Shown one piece after another: positions 48,882 to 60,764 of a stretch of DNA of 64,000 nt. The stretch comes from Colletotrichum lupini (taxonomy: Eukaryota; Ascomycota; Sordariomycetes; Glomerellales; Glomerellaceae). Location: positions 5,518,001 to 5,582,000 of the forward strand of contig NC_064676.1 in assembly GCF_023278565.1 (NCBI RefSeq), in the 5' to 3' direction. A program made the translations under genes and the position numbers. Within the stretch, counting starts at the first letter, position 1; each line of letters opens with the position of its first letter. Below the pieces are notes generated by a model, which made no database searches, was not told the origin of the DNA, and worked only from the letters and a program-made list of their open reading frames with translations.

Positions 48882-50969
48882 TCAAAAATCAGACGCAGCA
48901 TCTACGTTCTGCTCCACACGCATACCGCTGGGCAGATTGTCCTTGACCGCATCCTTGATTACCTCACCGCCAGTCCTCATAGCCTGAATGATGCCAGCCG
49001 CAGGCATGGGAACGCCGACCTTGTGTAAAATGTCTGTTTGCTCTGCGATTGCATCGATGCGGGATTGAAGGCCGTCGGAGATTTCCTGCTGCTTCTAAAA
49101 TGAGAAAGATATCAATGTTAGTGATGTTCATTAACGCAGAAAGTCCCTCAGCCCGAAAAGACACAAGGACTCACCTGAGCAACAAGCTCATTTATAGCCT
49201 TGTTAGCAGCATCTGTGAAGTTATTAAGCTGGTCGCGCTTGGGAGCGATCTCCTCAGCAGTCTTTGAGACCTTGCTTAGTTCCGTGAGAAGGTGAAGGCC
49301 CGGATTGACGTATTTGGCATGCACATTGGTATACATCTGGCAGGTCATCTGTAGAAGATCAAAGTATGCTTTGATCTGCAGAGTCGACATGTAGATGGTC
49401 TCGATGTCGAGATCATTAAGCTTCAGCATGCCCTTCTGAGACGCCTCCTCACCAACAGCGGTGGCGTCAGTGTCAAAGTTCTTCACCTTGGTATCAATAA
49501 TGACCTTGACCATGGTAGAAAGAGCGTTGAAGAAGGTGGTTAGCTTGCTGATCTGCACCTTAAGCTCAACCAGAATGGCGATGCATTCAATCAAGATCTC
49601 TTTGACGCGCTCAAGGGCTTTTCCAGTAATCTCAATGCCCTTAAGTTTAGTCTGAATCCCAGTCAGCCTCTTCTGAACTTCCGCGGCAGCTGCTACAGCA
49701 TTAGTATAGTTGGTCTGGGCAGTCTCGAGGGCTCTTTGATTAAGGGCAAGTTTCTCGGTGGCCGTGCTAAGGGCGGCAGTGACGGCACTATTGTCCTTCT
49801 TGTCCACAGAGATGTTATTCAACTTTGGTGCATTCGAGGAGGATCCAGGGAACGACTTTGCTGTAGCTTCAAGCTTTGTGACGGCAAGCTTCGCCTTGGT
49901 GATGGCATCTTGCCACTTCTTAATGGAGGCCGGGTCAGTCTTGGCGGAAGTAAAACTTTGCTGATTGGCGACCTCTTTTTTGATATCCTCGACGATAGCA
50001 ATACTGGAGTCAAAGACAGCGGTCAGCTCAACGCTAGGTTGACCGGTACCCAGCTTTGCAGACTTCTGTTGCATCTCGAGGTTGGTGAGGAGCCAAGTCA
50101 GGCCCTCAGTACCGGCTCCGTTCTTAGACGCCTGATCCTTGAACTTTGACCAGTCGGGGGTATTGCCCTCACCAGCAGTAAGATAAGTCAAGAGCGTGGT
50201 GATGAAGGGGGCAAGAAGAGGGGCTGCGACATAGGCAGGATCGGTCTCAGGAGTTGCGTCGTTGAACTGGAGGGTTGCGCCCCCAGGCTGACCGCCTTGA
50301 TGGGCACCGAGAAGAGCCCGGGCAAAGGGCGGTGCACCCGCAGCGTTGAGCGCACCTTGGCGACCAATTTGAGTTAGCCCATTTACAAGTCCATTGACTC
50401 CAGTCATGGGATTGGCGGCACTGATAATGGCAGGCAGTGCCTGGGCAATAAGCACGGGTCCTGCCGAAGTAATAGAGGTCAGAGCACCCATAGCGCAGGT
50501 CTCCCAAGCTGCGAAAAGACTTTGTTAGTGATTTATGATATTATAATAGGTGAGACCAAGTCAAGTTACCAGATGGCACAGCATCGTTAGCGGTTTGGAA
50601 TGCCTTCTCCTGCTTCTGGAGCGACTCCTTCATCTCTTCAGAAGCCTTGTCGGCCCTCTCGAGTTCCTTGTTTTTGTAACTTGCCTCGATCTCGGCCCGT
50701 AACATAGCGCTTAGGTTCGTTTGAGACTGCTTCTCAGTCTTCCCGTGTTCCTGAACAGAGGCCTGATGGAACTCGGAAACAGCCAGAAGCCAGGTATCAA
50801 AGGCCTTTTCGGTTTCTTGGGCATAGGTGAGGCAAAAGGTGGACAACCTTCGCAACTTTACAAGCTCGTTCGTTAAGTTGCGCTGAGTGTCTGGGAGACC
50901 CTGGATGGCCCTGACAGTGCGAGCGATGGTCTCTATGATGTTGGAAGACTGGCTAGCAATGGATGACAT
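48882..50969 (-). CDS. Large helical coiled-coil protein with central hydrophobic segment, function unknown
   Basis: Three exons (50969-50570, 50508-49175, 49094-48882) join in phase into 648 residues, with introns of 61 and 80 bp. I do not recognise a named family with confidence. Residues 1-130 are a charged, heptad-rich helical region. Residues 134-175 or so are hydrophobic and rich in Ala, Gly and Ile. About 180-260 is Gly/Pro/Ala-rich. About 260-560 is again long helical coiled coil with a strongly hydrophobic helix near 430-465. There is no signal peptide. Long helices around a hydrophobic segment resemble the layout of ClyA/HBL/Xax-type alpha-helical pore formers, but that is a shape argument, not homology. 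A second helical-protein gene, now broken, lies 9 kb away at 59482-60764, and a small gene sits just upstream. Confidence 0.75.
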
Positions 50970-51102
50970 GTTGCTTCCCGCAACGCGAAATGCCTTGTCA
51001 CCCTAGCCGGCAACAAATACCAGACACGCCACGCTCTGAGGGTTGGATTTTGGGCGACACTGGAAAGATTTAGATTACTGTCCCCTTGGAATGCCTGGAG
51101 AA

Positions 51103-51381
51103 TTAATGAGGGGGAACGAACCGCAGATACTTGAATCCCCCAACTGGGACAGAGTCTTTCAAGCTAATCCTTGCAGCATCGGGTGAGGCCGTGGCAACAT
51201 GGCAGGAACCAACTAATGTAATGGCAGTTGGAGCTGCGGAAAGAAGCTCATTCCAGTTGTATTGAAAAAGAAGGGATTCCTTGACCTCCTGAACAAACTG
51301 GGCTCCCGCCTTGCCTCCATGAGTCTTCCTCAAGACGGCCTGTTGAGCGGCTTCAACCTTGGCGAGATTATCAACAGACAT
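51103..51381 (-). CDS. Small hypothetical protein (92 residues)
   Basis: A single open frame of 92 codons reads towards the helical-protein gene, its stop 133 bp before that gene's start codon. The start is M-S-V-D-N and the protein is mildly basic, with an Ala/Val-rich middle and no signal peptide or membrane segment. No family is recognised. Balanced composition, the absence of a better frame on the other strand and an A-rich leader before the ATG favour a real gene. An alternative is a first exon with undetected downstream splicing. Confidence 0.5.
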   Translation of the reverse strand: MSVDNLAKVEAAQQAVLRKTHGGKAGAQFVQEVKESLLFQYNWNELLSAAPTAITLVGSCHVATASPDAARISLKDSVPVGGFKYLRFVPPH

Positions 51382-52197
51382 TTTAACAATAATTGAACGA
51401 GGAAATCAGATTTCTTGAGGGGTAATGGTAATTTGTGCTAGAGCAAAGTGATGGATAGTAATGGTTATTCAAAAGCCCATTTGGAGTGAATTCGATGAGG
51501 GAAAACGGCTTCTTTATACAAGATAACGAGCCAGTTTTTCATTTCCTGCTTTAGGAGCTCCAGTTGTACAGAACTATCATGCTCAGCTAAGCCTCTGGAA
51601 AGCTGATCACTATGGCATTACGGAAGCTGAGACCTTCGCAGCTTGCGGTGCAGATTTCGAATACTTCCTGTATCTTGAGTTTTGTCTGTAGACGCACCAG
51701 GCTTTACAGACTCAACATCCCTCGCCGATCCTCACTATTGGTGCAGTAGTATAGGATCTGTCTTCCCACATGCACGCAGCCACTGGTCTACGCTCATGCA
51801 ACTGCTGTTCATTGGCTCTTTTCCCGCGTCACTGTGTGGTTGCTTTACTTGAATGACTTTTCAGCCAGCCAGAGAACATCTCAGGGAGTGAGTTCGCCGA
51901 AAGCGTCTCTGGAAACAGTTCGCCCGCACTTCTTTTCACGCTGCGATAGTGGTCACTATACGCTAAATAAATCTTCAGCCAGCCAGAGAATATCATATGA
52001 AGTGGTTTTTCTCAAAGCCTCTCCGTGAACAATTCTTGAATGCAATTTTGTCAAAGAGACTTTCAGATAGGTAGCGCAATTGAGACAGACGGCACCTCTC
52101 TCCGGGTTCATGCGGCTGAGGCCGATGACAGCGGAGAGTGAAGGTTAGCGGCCGCGAAACAACAAAGTGAGACAATGCTTGCGGCTGGGGGCAAAAA
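51382..52197. other. Intergenic region with a diverged direct repeat
   Basis: I see no gene. A segment of about 62 bp starting TTCAGCCAGCCAGAGAA at 51860 recurs at 51974, 114 bp apart, with about two-thirds of positions matching. A short open frame at 51834-52028 runs through both copies and is probably chance. Confidence 0.45.
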
Positions 52198-52330
52198 CTA
52201 CCGAATGGGAAAGTTCAAGACATCATTGTAGGAGAGCATCCCTTTCGGCGCCTTCCGTGCTCTGGATTCAATATTTTCAGCGTTGCGATGTACCATTGGC
52301 TCGACAGACCAAAGCTGAAGGAAGGGTTCT
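52198..52330 (-). pseudogene. Small reading frame, 3' part, cut by LTR element
   Basis: Reading leftward on the minus strand from the retroelement edge, an open frame continues to TAG at 52198-52200. It joins the frame at 59244-59391 in phase when one GTTCT target copy is counted, giving 91 codons plus stop. No family is recognised. The joined frame is free of stops, which supports coding, but the length is short enough that chance remains possible. Confidence 0.4.
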
Positions 52331-52555
52331 TGTTGGTATACACGTAGGCAGGTCAGACCTTTTGGTCGCGACTAGGTCAATAGGTCAGTATAGGTCTATT
52401 GCGTGTGTATAGGAGGGGAAGATCGTAGGCAGAGCCCGCGGTCCCTTAGTAGGTATAAGTAGGTAGAAGGGTCCGTCTGCACGGGCCCAGACTGCCTACT
52501 TACTACCCCTACCTAACTACCTAATAAGGCCCCTTTTCTACCTCGTAATCTAATA
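52331..52555 (-). repeat. LTR, family C (left)
   Basis: This 225-bp LTR contains runs of a GTAGGTA motif and a GGGCCC palindrome. Its outer 200 bp are nearly un-mutated. Confidence 0.88.
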
Positions 52556-55500
52556 TTAGTAGTCTTCTATTTTTATAATAAAAAAGGCTAGAATAGGGGC
52601 TAGGTCCCCTACTAATAAGAACTAGTAATAAAATCTATAGTTAATCCCCTATTTAGAAGTACCTAAAGCCGTATACTAAAATTTTAGTATAGCTTCTATT
52701 ATAATTATTTATATAAAATTTTTAGTATCCCCTCTTTCCGATTACTTCTTAATCCTTTAATATATATAATTTATATACCTAAACTCCTTAGAAATCGTTA
52801 AATTTAGTATAATTAAAAAAGAGCTTTTTATTAGTTTAATTACGCCCTAAATACGTACGTTTCTCTCTAAGCTAAAGCCTAAGAGGCGTATATATTCGCT
52901 AAACGACTTACTATTTATAATATATTACTATTTTAATTATATATTACTTATCCTTCTATTTTAATTATAATAATTCCTTTATTAATAAATCGTTCGAAAG
53001 ACTTATTTAGTATACTCTTTATAAACCCGTCGGCTAGGTTATTATTATTATTAATCTAACGGATTTCGTAAAGTTCGCGGCGTTTATATAATTACCTAAG
53101 TACTATAATATTTATTATAAGGCGCTTTTCCTTCGTAATATTTAGCTTAATAAGGTATTTATATAATAAATATAAATCTATATAAACTATAATAAAAATC
53201 TTTAAAACGTCGAGTTATTTAGTAATAAGGTCTAGGGTAATTAAAATAGTATAAGTAACGTTAACGCCTATAACTATTTTATAAACCTCTAATATTAGTA
53301 CGCTCTAGGTAATTCTTTTACTTTTCGTAGAGCTATAGTAAATAATATTATTATTAATTATAAAGCTCTCGTTAGTCTATTTTTTATTTATAAAAATAAT
53401 AATATAACTTAGTTATAAAGTATAATTAGCGTTATTTATAAATATCCTATTTACGAAAACGAAGAGTTTAGTTATAATTAAATCTAATAGTACGAATATA
53501 AGCCCTCGGTCTAAGTAATCTATTTACTATTTAATATAATAGTTTAGTATAGCGTAGTTAATAAATAATAGATCTATTTAATATTAAGTAATAAACGACG
53601 TATTAAAAGCTATCTCTAGTTAGTAAATTAATATGATATAAGTACCTCGAGCTCGCTACTTAATAAATTATTATTTAACGTTTAATACCGAGGGGTTAAC
53701 TTACTTAAGCTTCTTTTTTTAGTTCTTCTATTTAAGTACTATATTAATACTTTTTAATAAAATAATCTTATTATTAAAAATAAGTAACTCGTTAGCTAAT
53801 AGTTACTACTTTAATTTAGTTAGTAGCTTAGCGCGCTTAAGCTCGGTTTTTTCTTTTTAACTAAAAGTCTTATTTAATAATCTAATAATATTATCGGTCT
53901 ATATACTAATAATACTAAATAATCCGCTTTTTCTTATTAAGATTAATAAGTATAAATCGAACGTAAATATTATTATTTAGAGCATTTTTAAATAATACTT
54001 ATTATATATTATTTATTAATAAGTATTAGATTTTATAAAACCGTATAATAACTATACGACGTATAAAATAGTACCCTTAGGGTATAAATAACGGATCGGA
54101 GCTAGTAATTAAGTAAAAACCTTATAATAAAGAGGTTAGCTCGATTATATATATACTTAAATAATATCTCGTAACTAAATAACATAACCTTCTTAAATTA
54201 AGGTCGGGGCTAGAGTAAGGATTAAATATTAATTAGTTTTTTAAATTATTAACGACTATATAAAGATCTCCTTCTTCCTTTTATTATTATACTCTTATAT
54301 AACTAAATAAGACTTTTTAATAAGGTTAAGTCCTAGGTTCTTAATCTTATTAACGAATCGAGATTTAAATATTCTTATATCCCTATATTTAGGGCTAAGT
54401 TAAATAAATTTAATTACCCCTCTCTTTACTAATCTTAAAAGCTTTTTATTAATAAATTTTATAAAAAGTATTCTTAAAGTAATAATAATACCCTTATTAC
54501 GGAGCTTAGTAATTAATTTAAAATTTACCTCTTTTTTAAATATAAAATAAGTCGTAGTTATAAAAGTATTACTACGGCCGCGCCGTATTAATATTCTTTT
54601 AGTCCTCTTACTTTATAATAAAAAGTCGTCGTTAATTATAATAACGATCTTATTAAAAACTTTATTTATAATAGCGCTATTATTAGTTAGCTAGTTAATT
54701 ATAGGGATTAGTAAGCGGTCGATATATTTTATTATTATAACTAGCGGCTCGGGGTCGACCTTTTTTAAGTACTAAGGTTTAACTATAGTAGTTTAAAAGC
54801 TTATTAAGCTATAAAGTAATTCTATTATATAAGTAGTACTATTTATTAAAACGAGCTTAAATAGGCCTTTCTATCCCTTACCTTCTTACTAAACTTTAAT
54901 ATCTAATTATAATAATAAATTAATAATATAAAAAATATTTAGTCCGTTTTAAGTAGCTAGTACCTCGCTTACTTACTTATTAATATAAAGTTTACGGACT
55001 TCCTTTATTACTTTCTTAATTACTTCTATACGTTAAGTAATATTTAGTAATAGTAGAGATTTATTAAAAGTGCGTAGAAAAGCTCTAAAAACGAGGAGTA
55101 TAAGAACGAGGCTATTTAAACTAATTATATTATTAACTATTTTAATTACGGCCTAAAGTATAGCCTCTGCGCTTATTAATAAGCACTTATTTTAAATAAT
55201 ATCGTATACCTTTTTAAATACTACGTAATATTTCTTAGCCTTATTAATACTATTATAAGCTTTGATAGGTACTTTTTTAACTTTAATAAATATAGATTTA
55301 GTAAAAAATTTAAACTCTATAGCGCTAAAGTTCTTATTAGTATTTATAATAATTTAGTTTAGTAAACCGAGGTAAACGTTAATTTAATATAGTTAAAAAG
55401 CCTCTTATATATACTTCGTAGTTATATCCGCAAGGAACCTTACTACTTAAAAAGAAATAGTAGTATTAACGACGTAAAGTACTAGTTAGTTAGTACCCTT

Positions 55501-58500
55501 ATAATTTATTAAGTATATTATATTAATTACGACTTTATAATTAAAATCGTAATTATTTCGTAAGGTAAATTTAAATTAGCTAGGGGTAGTAGCGTTAAGT
55601 TAGTATTATTAATAAATTTTCGTAAGTTTCTTAAGGGCTACGATCTCTATATTATTACTAAATTACTAAAGTAGTTTTAAAAAACGAGGAACTAAAGGGT
55701 AGCTAAAGTACTAATATAGGCGGCGTAATTCGCCCTCCGTTAAGTAGTTAGTAATAGCTTTTTTATTATTAAGGAGTAGAAGCTAAGGGTATCCCTATTT
55801 ATAAATAATAAGTATTATAATATCTCCCTTAATTAGTAAGTTATTAATATTATTAAAGTATACTCTTAGCTTATTTATATCCCTTAAGTAGTATAAAAAA
55901 GGAGTATTAGTTAGTAAAACGTAAAAAGTAATATTATTAAATAAGGTACTAATAATTATAGATCTTAATAATTTTATAAGTTTACTATTACTAAATTAAA
56001 TACTTACTTCGCTAGCTTTAAAAGTATTAAAAGTAATTTCGGGTCGTTATTATTATAATATAAAAAGTTAAGGGTAGCCCGTAGTTAAGAATTCCGTAGC
56101 GCTAGTATTAAGTATAATACTTTAAAAGTCCCCTAACGAGTACCTCCTATTTAATAAGAAAAAAGTCGCTAATTCCATAAGCTTAGTTAACTCGTTAATA
56201 AAAGTAATATTAATAAGGCTATGCTCTATTACCTAAGTAGCGAGGATATTTATAAAGGTTCTACTACTTATAGTAGTCATAAAGTATATTATTAAGATTT
56301 AGACTTCGTCCTCGTAGTTATCTTTATAGTTAAAGTCGAAGCTATTAAAATATTAAATTATAGTATTATTATCGTCGTCGTTATTAATAAGAGCGGTTCT
56401 TTTATAAAAAGCGAAGAACTATAAGTATAAGCTTAGTATAGATCTCTTATTTCTTTCCTTACTATTTTTATACTTCTTATATACTTAACGTCGCTCTTTT
56501 TTTAAATACTTAGTTAACTAATAACCGGTCTTATAATAAATAAAATACTTTTTATTAGTAGTACCGCGGCCGCGTTAATTCTATTTATTAAATCGGGTCT
56601 TTTTACTAAAGCTATTATAAGTACGGTTAGTTTAATAAGTAGTAAGGACCTTTTTATTATAATACTATTTTAGAAATATTATTACTACTTACTATAATCG
56701 CGCTCTCTCTTTATAATATTAATTAAAGTACTAAGCTAGTAATAGATATTAATAAATATAAGTACTAAGTTAAGTATAATAAGTTTATATTCTAATATAC
56801 TACTTACGTAGTAAAGGAGTTAGTTACTTATATTAAAAATAGATCCCTAAGTAGCTAGTGCTTTATAAAAGATTATAATATAGTTAATTAGTACTTATAG
56901 AATTTATTAATTCGACTTACTTAAGTTCTTATAAATTATAGAGTATTAATAGAGGTTATAGAGCTTAGCAAGGTAGTTCTAATAGTTTATAAATAGTTTA
57001 AAATATTCCTAAGTCCTTTAGTATATTATATTAAAGCTAAGCGGGTTAGAAATATTACTAAGTTAGTTAAAATAAAAGGTTAACGCCCTTCCCTTAAGTA
57101 TATTTAGGAAAGTATTAGAATAGTATCGTTTATTAATTCTTACCCGTTAGTATAGTACTTTAAAAATCTAAAGCTTTTTATTAAAAATATCGTACTTCTT
57201 ATTACTATACTTATTCTTATTATTATAAAGCTTAGTAAGGTTAATTAATTAATAAGTATTAAGTATAATATCGTTTTTAGTTTTTATATTAAAGTATAAT
57301 ATTTAACGGGGTAGATTTCGTTATTAAGTAATAATAACTTTATTCTCTAATTCTTCCTCCTTCTCTTTTTAAAAAGGTAATAGGTCGGTTAGTTAATAAT
57401 AAGGCTAAGGTTAGAATCTTAATTACTAAGATTAAGTAAGTTAGGGTTATATAAATTCCCTTACTATCTCTCTAGCTTACTAAATAAGATCGTTAGTATT
57501 TATTAATTATAAGAGTAATAAATAGAGGAAGTAAGGATCGTAATATAATATATTAAAATATTTAATACGGTTATAATAAGCTACGATCTCCTTAAAAGTC
57601 TAGGTAAAGAAGTATTAAATATTAAGGGCGCTAATAATCTTTTTTATTATTTAATTATAATTTCTAATCGTGAGATTAATACTATTATTTATAAAGAAGT
57701 CTCTTAGCTTCTTAAGAATCGTACTTTTTATTCTTAAAAAGTCCCCTACTTCCTAGCTTTAAAAATTAGTTTTAAAGTCTTTTTATAGTTCCTCGCTTAT
57801 TAGGCCGTCTTAATAATAGTATTTTATTATATAAAGAATAAAAGTATTAAGTTTTCTATCGTTTATAAGGGCGGGTATAATATTAAATAAGCCCTATTAA
57901 GTTAGGTTAACGTAGTCTTATTAATAAATTAGAATTAAGCATAGTTCTATAATTTAAAAGTATAAATAAGCTAGAGGTAATATTAACTAATCGTTAGACC
58001 CTTTTTACTTATTATTAGGGCTAACGGTTACTATAATATATTTACGAGGTAAGTTATATAATAAAAGATTATTATAAGATATAATTATCGTATTATAATT
58101 ATAATATAACGTTAGTTAGGTTAAAAAGAGTAGTAAGTCGGTTGTAATAATTATTTTAATAATAATAAGCGGGCTACTATTACTAATTAGAAAATTCTAC
58201 TCCTTTAACGAGGTATATAAATAGAAGGTTACTAAAGTTAGTAGAAGGTTATAAAAAGGGAAGAAAGGCCTTTTATAACCGTATTTTTAATAATAAATAG
58301 AGGATTCCGTTAGCTACTAATTAGTAATTTCTTTTAGTACTTCTCGTACTTTGTTTTATTAGTCTAGTCTCAGAGCTTTTATTAAGTTAGAAAGAGGTAA
58401 ATTTATTAATAATATAAAATAGATCCCTACTACTACTATTATTAAAATCTTTTCCTTTCCTTAATATCTTAGAATACTTCGCTATTAATAAGAGATTTAT

Positions 58501-59018
58501 TATTAACGTACTTATAATTCTAAAGGTCTTACTATTACTAAGTATTAGTACGCTAATAATTATTAAATTAATCTCTTAGTAATTAATCTCCTCTTACTTA
58601 TTATTAATTTAAAGTAGCGCTTAGTTATAATATATTTAAAATAAATTCTTTTATAAGTAGTTCGATTAGAGGGAAGTTAGTAATAATAATAAAGCTAATA
58701 AAAATAATATTAATAATAAAAGCGAGGTTAATAATAATAATAAAATAATTAATCCTTCCGTAATAATAGTCTTAATAAAAAAAATCGTACGTAATAGAGC
58801 GCGCTCTTAACGGCCCATAACTAGTTAATTAGTCGTTAGTTAGTAATAATAGAAGAGAGCTAAGGTAATATAAACTAAGCTACTTATCGTTAGTTAAATA
58901 GATAAAACTAAGTTAATAAGTTAGAATAGTTAATAAAATAAGTTAAAGCTATCTCTTCTATAATTATATCCTTATTAACTTATAATAGAAATATATATAT
59001 AATTCAACTACTAATTAG

Positions 59019-59243
59019 TATTAATATATATATAAATAGGTTAGACCTTTTAGTTATAACTAGGTTAATAGGTTAGTATAGGTCTATTACGTATATATAG
59101 GAGGGGAAGATCGTAGGCAGAGCCCGCAGTCCCTTAGTAAGTATAGGTAGGTAGAAGGGTCCGTCTACACGGGCCCAGACTGCCTACCTACCACCCCTAC
59201 CTAACTACCTAATAGGGCCCCTTTTCTGCCTCGTAATCCAACA
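59019..59243 (-). repeat. LTR, family C (right)
   Basis: This is the partner of 52331-52555. Here the first 75 bp, facing the element body, are mutated and the outer part is not, the mirror image of the left LTR. Confidence 0.88.
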
Positions 59244-59391
59244 GTTCTCTATCATGCCACTGACTTGCCAAGAAGGTATCACTATCTGGAGGAGGTATTC
59301 GGAGAATGAACCAATCGCAAGAGGTGGTGTTTGGTCTGAAAGCCCTTTGCTTAAACAGGATTCCACCCCTAGAATCTTTATAGGGGATCAT
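59244..59391 (-). pseudogene. Small reading frame, 5' part, cut by LTR element
   Basis: The frame begins at ATG 59391 (M-I-P-Y-K) and runs open to the edge of the family C element, where the target duplication interrupts it. The continuation is at 52198-52330. It is divergent from the broken helical-protein gene, with only 90 bp between the two start codons, so they may have shared a promoter. No domain is recognised. Confidence 0.4.
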
Positions 59392-59481
59392 CGCTCAGTG
59401 GGATAGCCAGGTGCCATCACTCTACATTCTTGATATTGAACAGATTTATGCTTCAGAGTTTTCTTTTTCTTTTCTGTCATA
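59392..59481. promoter_or_regulatory. Possible bidirectional promoter
   Basis: These 90 bp separate two divergent start codons. The right end is a TTTTCTTTTTCTTTT pyrimidine tract directly before ATG 59482, a common fungal leader feature. Confidence 0.3.
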
Positions 59482-60764
59482 ATGTACCACATATATCTTG
59501 ACTCATTCCACGGAATTCAGTCCAAGTCGAACCAGTTTCAGCAACGTCTTGTAGAGTAGCGTGCTGAAGATGGCACGCTTTTCAGTGAAGCTGCCGCCTT
59601 ACTAGACAAGACCAATGATGCCGCCTTTGAAGGACTTGAGACCTTAGTTGTTCAGCTTCTGCAGATAGCAGATGGGGGTTCACCTGTCGGTAAAGATGCT
59701 GTACCACAGCTACCCAATGCTATCGAACTCTTCCACAAGTTGGCCAAGTCCTGTGAAGGTTCTGTTGACCATATCGGTCAGGAATTCATAGATACGACTC
59801 AGTATGGTGGGGAAAACAAGCAACTTCAAGATAACATCCAGAAACTCCTCGTCGACATTACTAGAGAGATCCGTAGCGCAGAAGGCGCGCTTCAAAGGGC
59901 TCAAGACTCGTCAAGGAGCTCCTTTGAGCGTCTGACGACAGCTAGACGCAATTTGAAAGATGCGGAATATGAGAAAGATGTAAGCGAGCTTCATTTATCG
60001 TAAAATCATTGCGCTATCTTCTAAACGTCATGTGTAGGACTGGTACGAAATATCTTCTTTTCTTGGAGGGGGCGGAGACATCGGTAACCAAATCCGAGTG
60101 AACGAGCAAAACGTCAAAATCTGCCAACGAAATTTGGACGATGCCGAGACGGATGTGTCGGATTGGAAGTCCAATTCGACCTCGACGTACGGCAGCCCGC
60201 GCAGGGGCCAATTACAGGCCCTATTTCAGATTATCGCAGCCTGCCCAACCTACGGTTGGAACCTCCTTTCTACACCTACGCAGCAGAATATATAGTCAAT
60301 TGACCTACTTCGTCAAAACCACGGTTCGAACCAATCGACCAATATCCCTGTGATAGGGATACCAACAGGATGAGAATGACTGCAAGAATAACCTTCCAAA
60401 TCTGCAGAGCTTGGTCCCAAGGGTACAGGAGCTTACCAGACTCCTGGATGATCTCTTCTGGCAGATGAATGCTGAGTACGAGAAGATCGTCAAGGATAGG
60501 AAGATCATCGAACGGACTTGGGTGGCTATTAGAACGCTTGACTACCACGTCAGCACCAACGATGTCGACACCTCTCGCGATGACATTCTACGCCATGTGG
60601 TTCAGTTGATTCACATGAGAGTGGAACAAGTGGATAAGGATCCGGATGTCCAGCGTTTCAAAGAGAACATCGAGAGACGGATGCGTGAAGCACTGGGCGA
60701 GGCTCTGGTGGAAGAGCTCCACCAGGAGAGGAAATTCCTCCTAATGGAAGATGTCGACTTTTAG
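59482..60764 (+). pseudogene. Helical coiled-coil protein gene broken by a solo LTR and a stop codon
   Basis: Exon 1 is 59482-59979, then a 58-bp GT-AG intron, then coding from 60038. At 60156 a 212-bp solo LTR with a GGATG duplication interrupts the frame, and coding resumes at 60373 and ends with TAG at 60762-60764. Without the insertion the phase is kept across the joint. A premature TAG also lies at codon 26 (59557-59559); CAG to TAG would be RIP-type, but the original codon cannot be proved. The encoded protein would be about 335 residues, almost wholly charged helix with coiled-coil character and a short Gly-rich patch after the intron. No family is assigned. The insertion places stops shortly downstream in every frame, so full-length product is not expected. 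Confidence 0.7.
60156..60367 (+). repeat. Un-mutated solo LTR of family A
   Basis: This 212-bp copy starts TGTCGGATTGG and ends ATACCAACA, flanked by a perfect GGATG duplication (60151-60155 and 60368-60372). It keeps CA and TG where the five other LTRs of this family have TA. It shows what the family A LTR looked like before RIP. Its short length, below the usual RIP threshold, or recent insertion would explain its escape. Confidence 0.92.

Larger units (their letters stand above)
52331..59243 (-). mobile_element. Full-length RIP-degraded copia-like LTR retrotransposon (family C)
   Basis: LTRs of 225 bp (52331-52555 and 59019-59243) start TGTTGG and end CCAACA. The mutated inner copies read TATTAA and TAATA. 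The target duplication is a perfect GTTCT (52326-52330 and 59244-59248). On the minus strand the pol end lies near the left LTR: an N-N-N-L-A-D-G-F-I-K stretch around 53000-53050 is the copia C-terminal motif, and the region to about 54000 resembles the same part of family A. LTR sequences differ between the two families. The LTR portions facing genes (52331-52540, 59090-59243) are GC-rich and little mutated, while the body is saturated with RIP-type changes and has no open frames. Confidence 0.88.
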
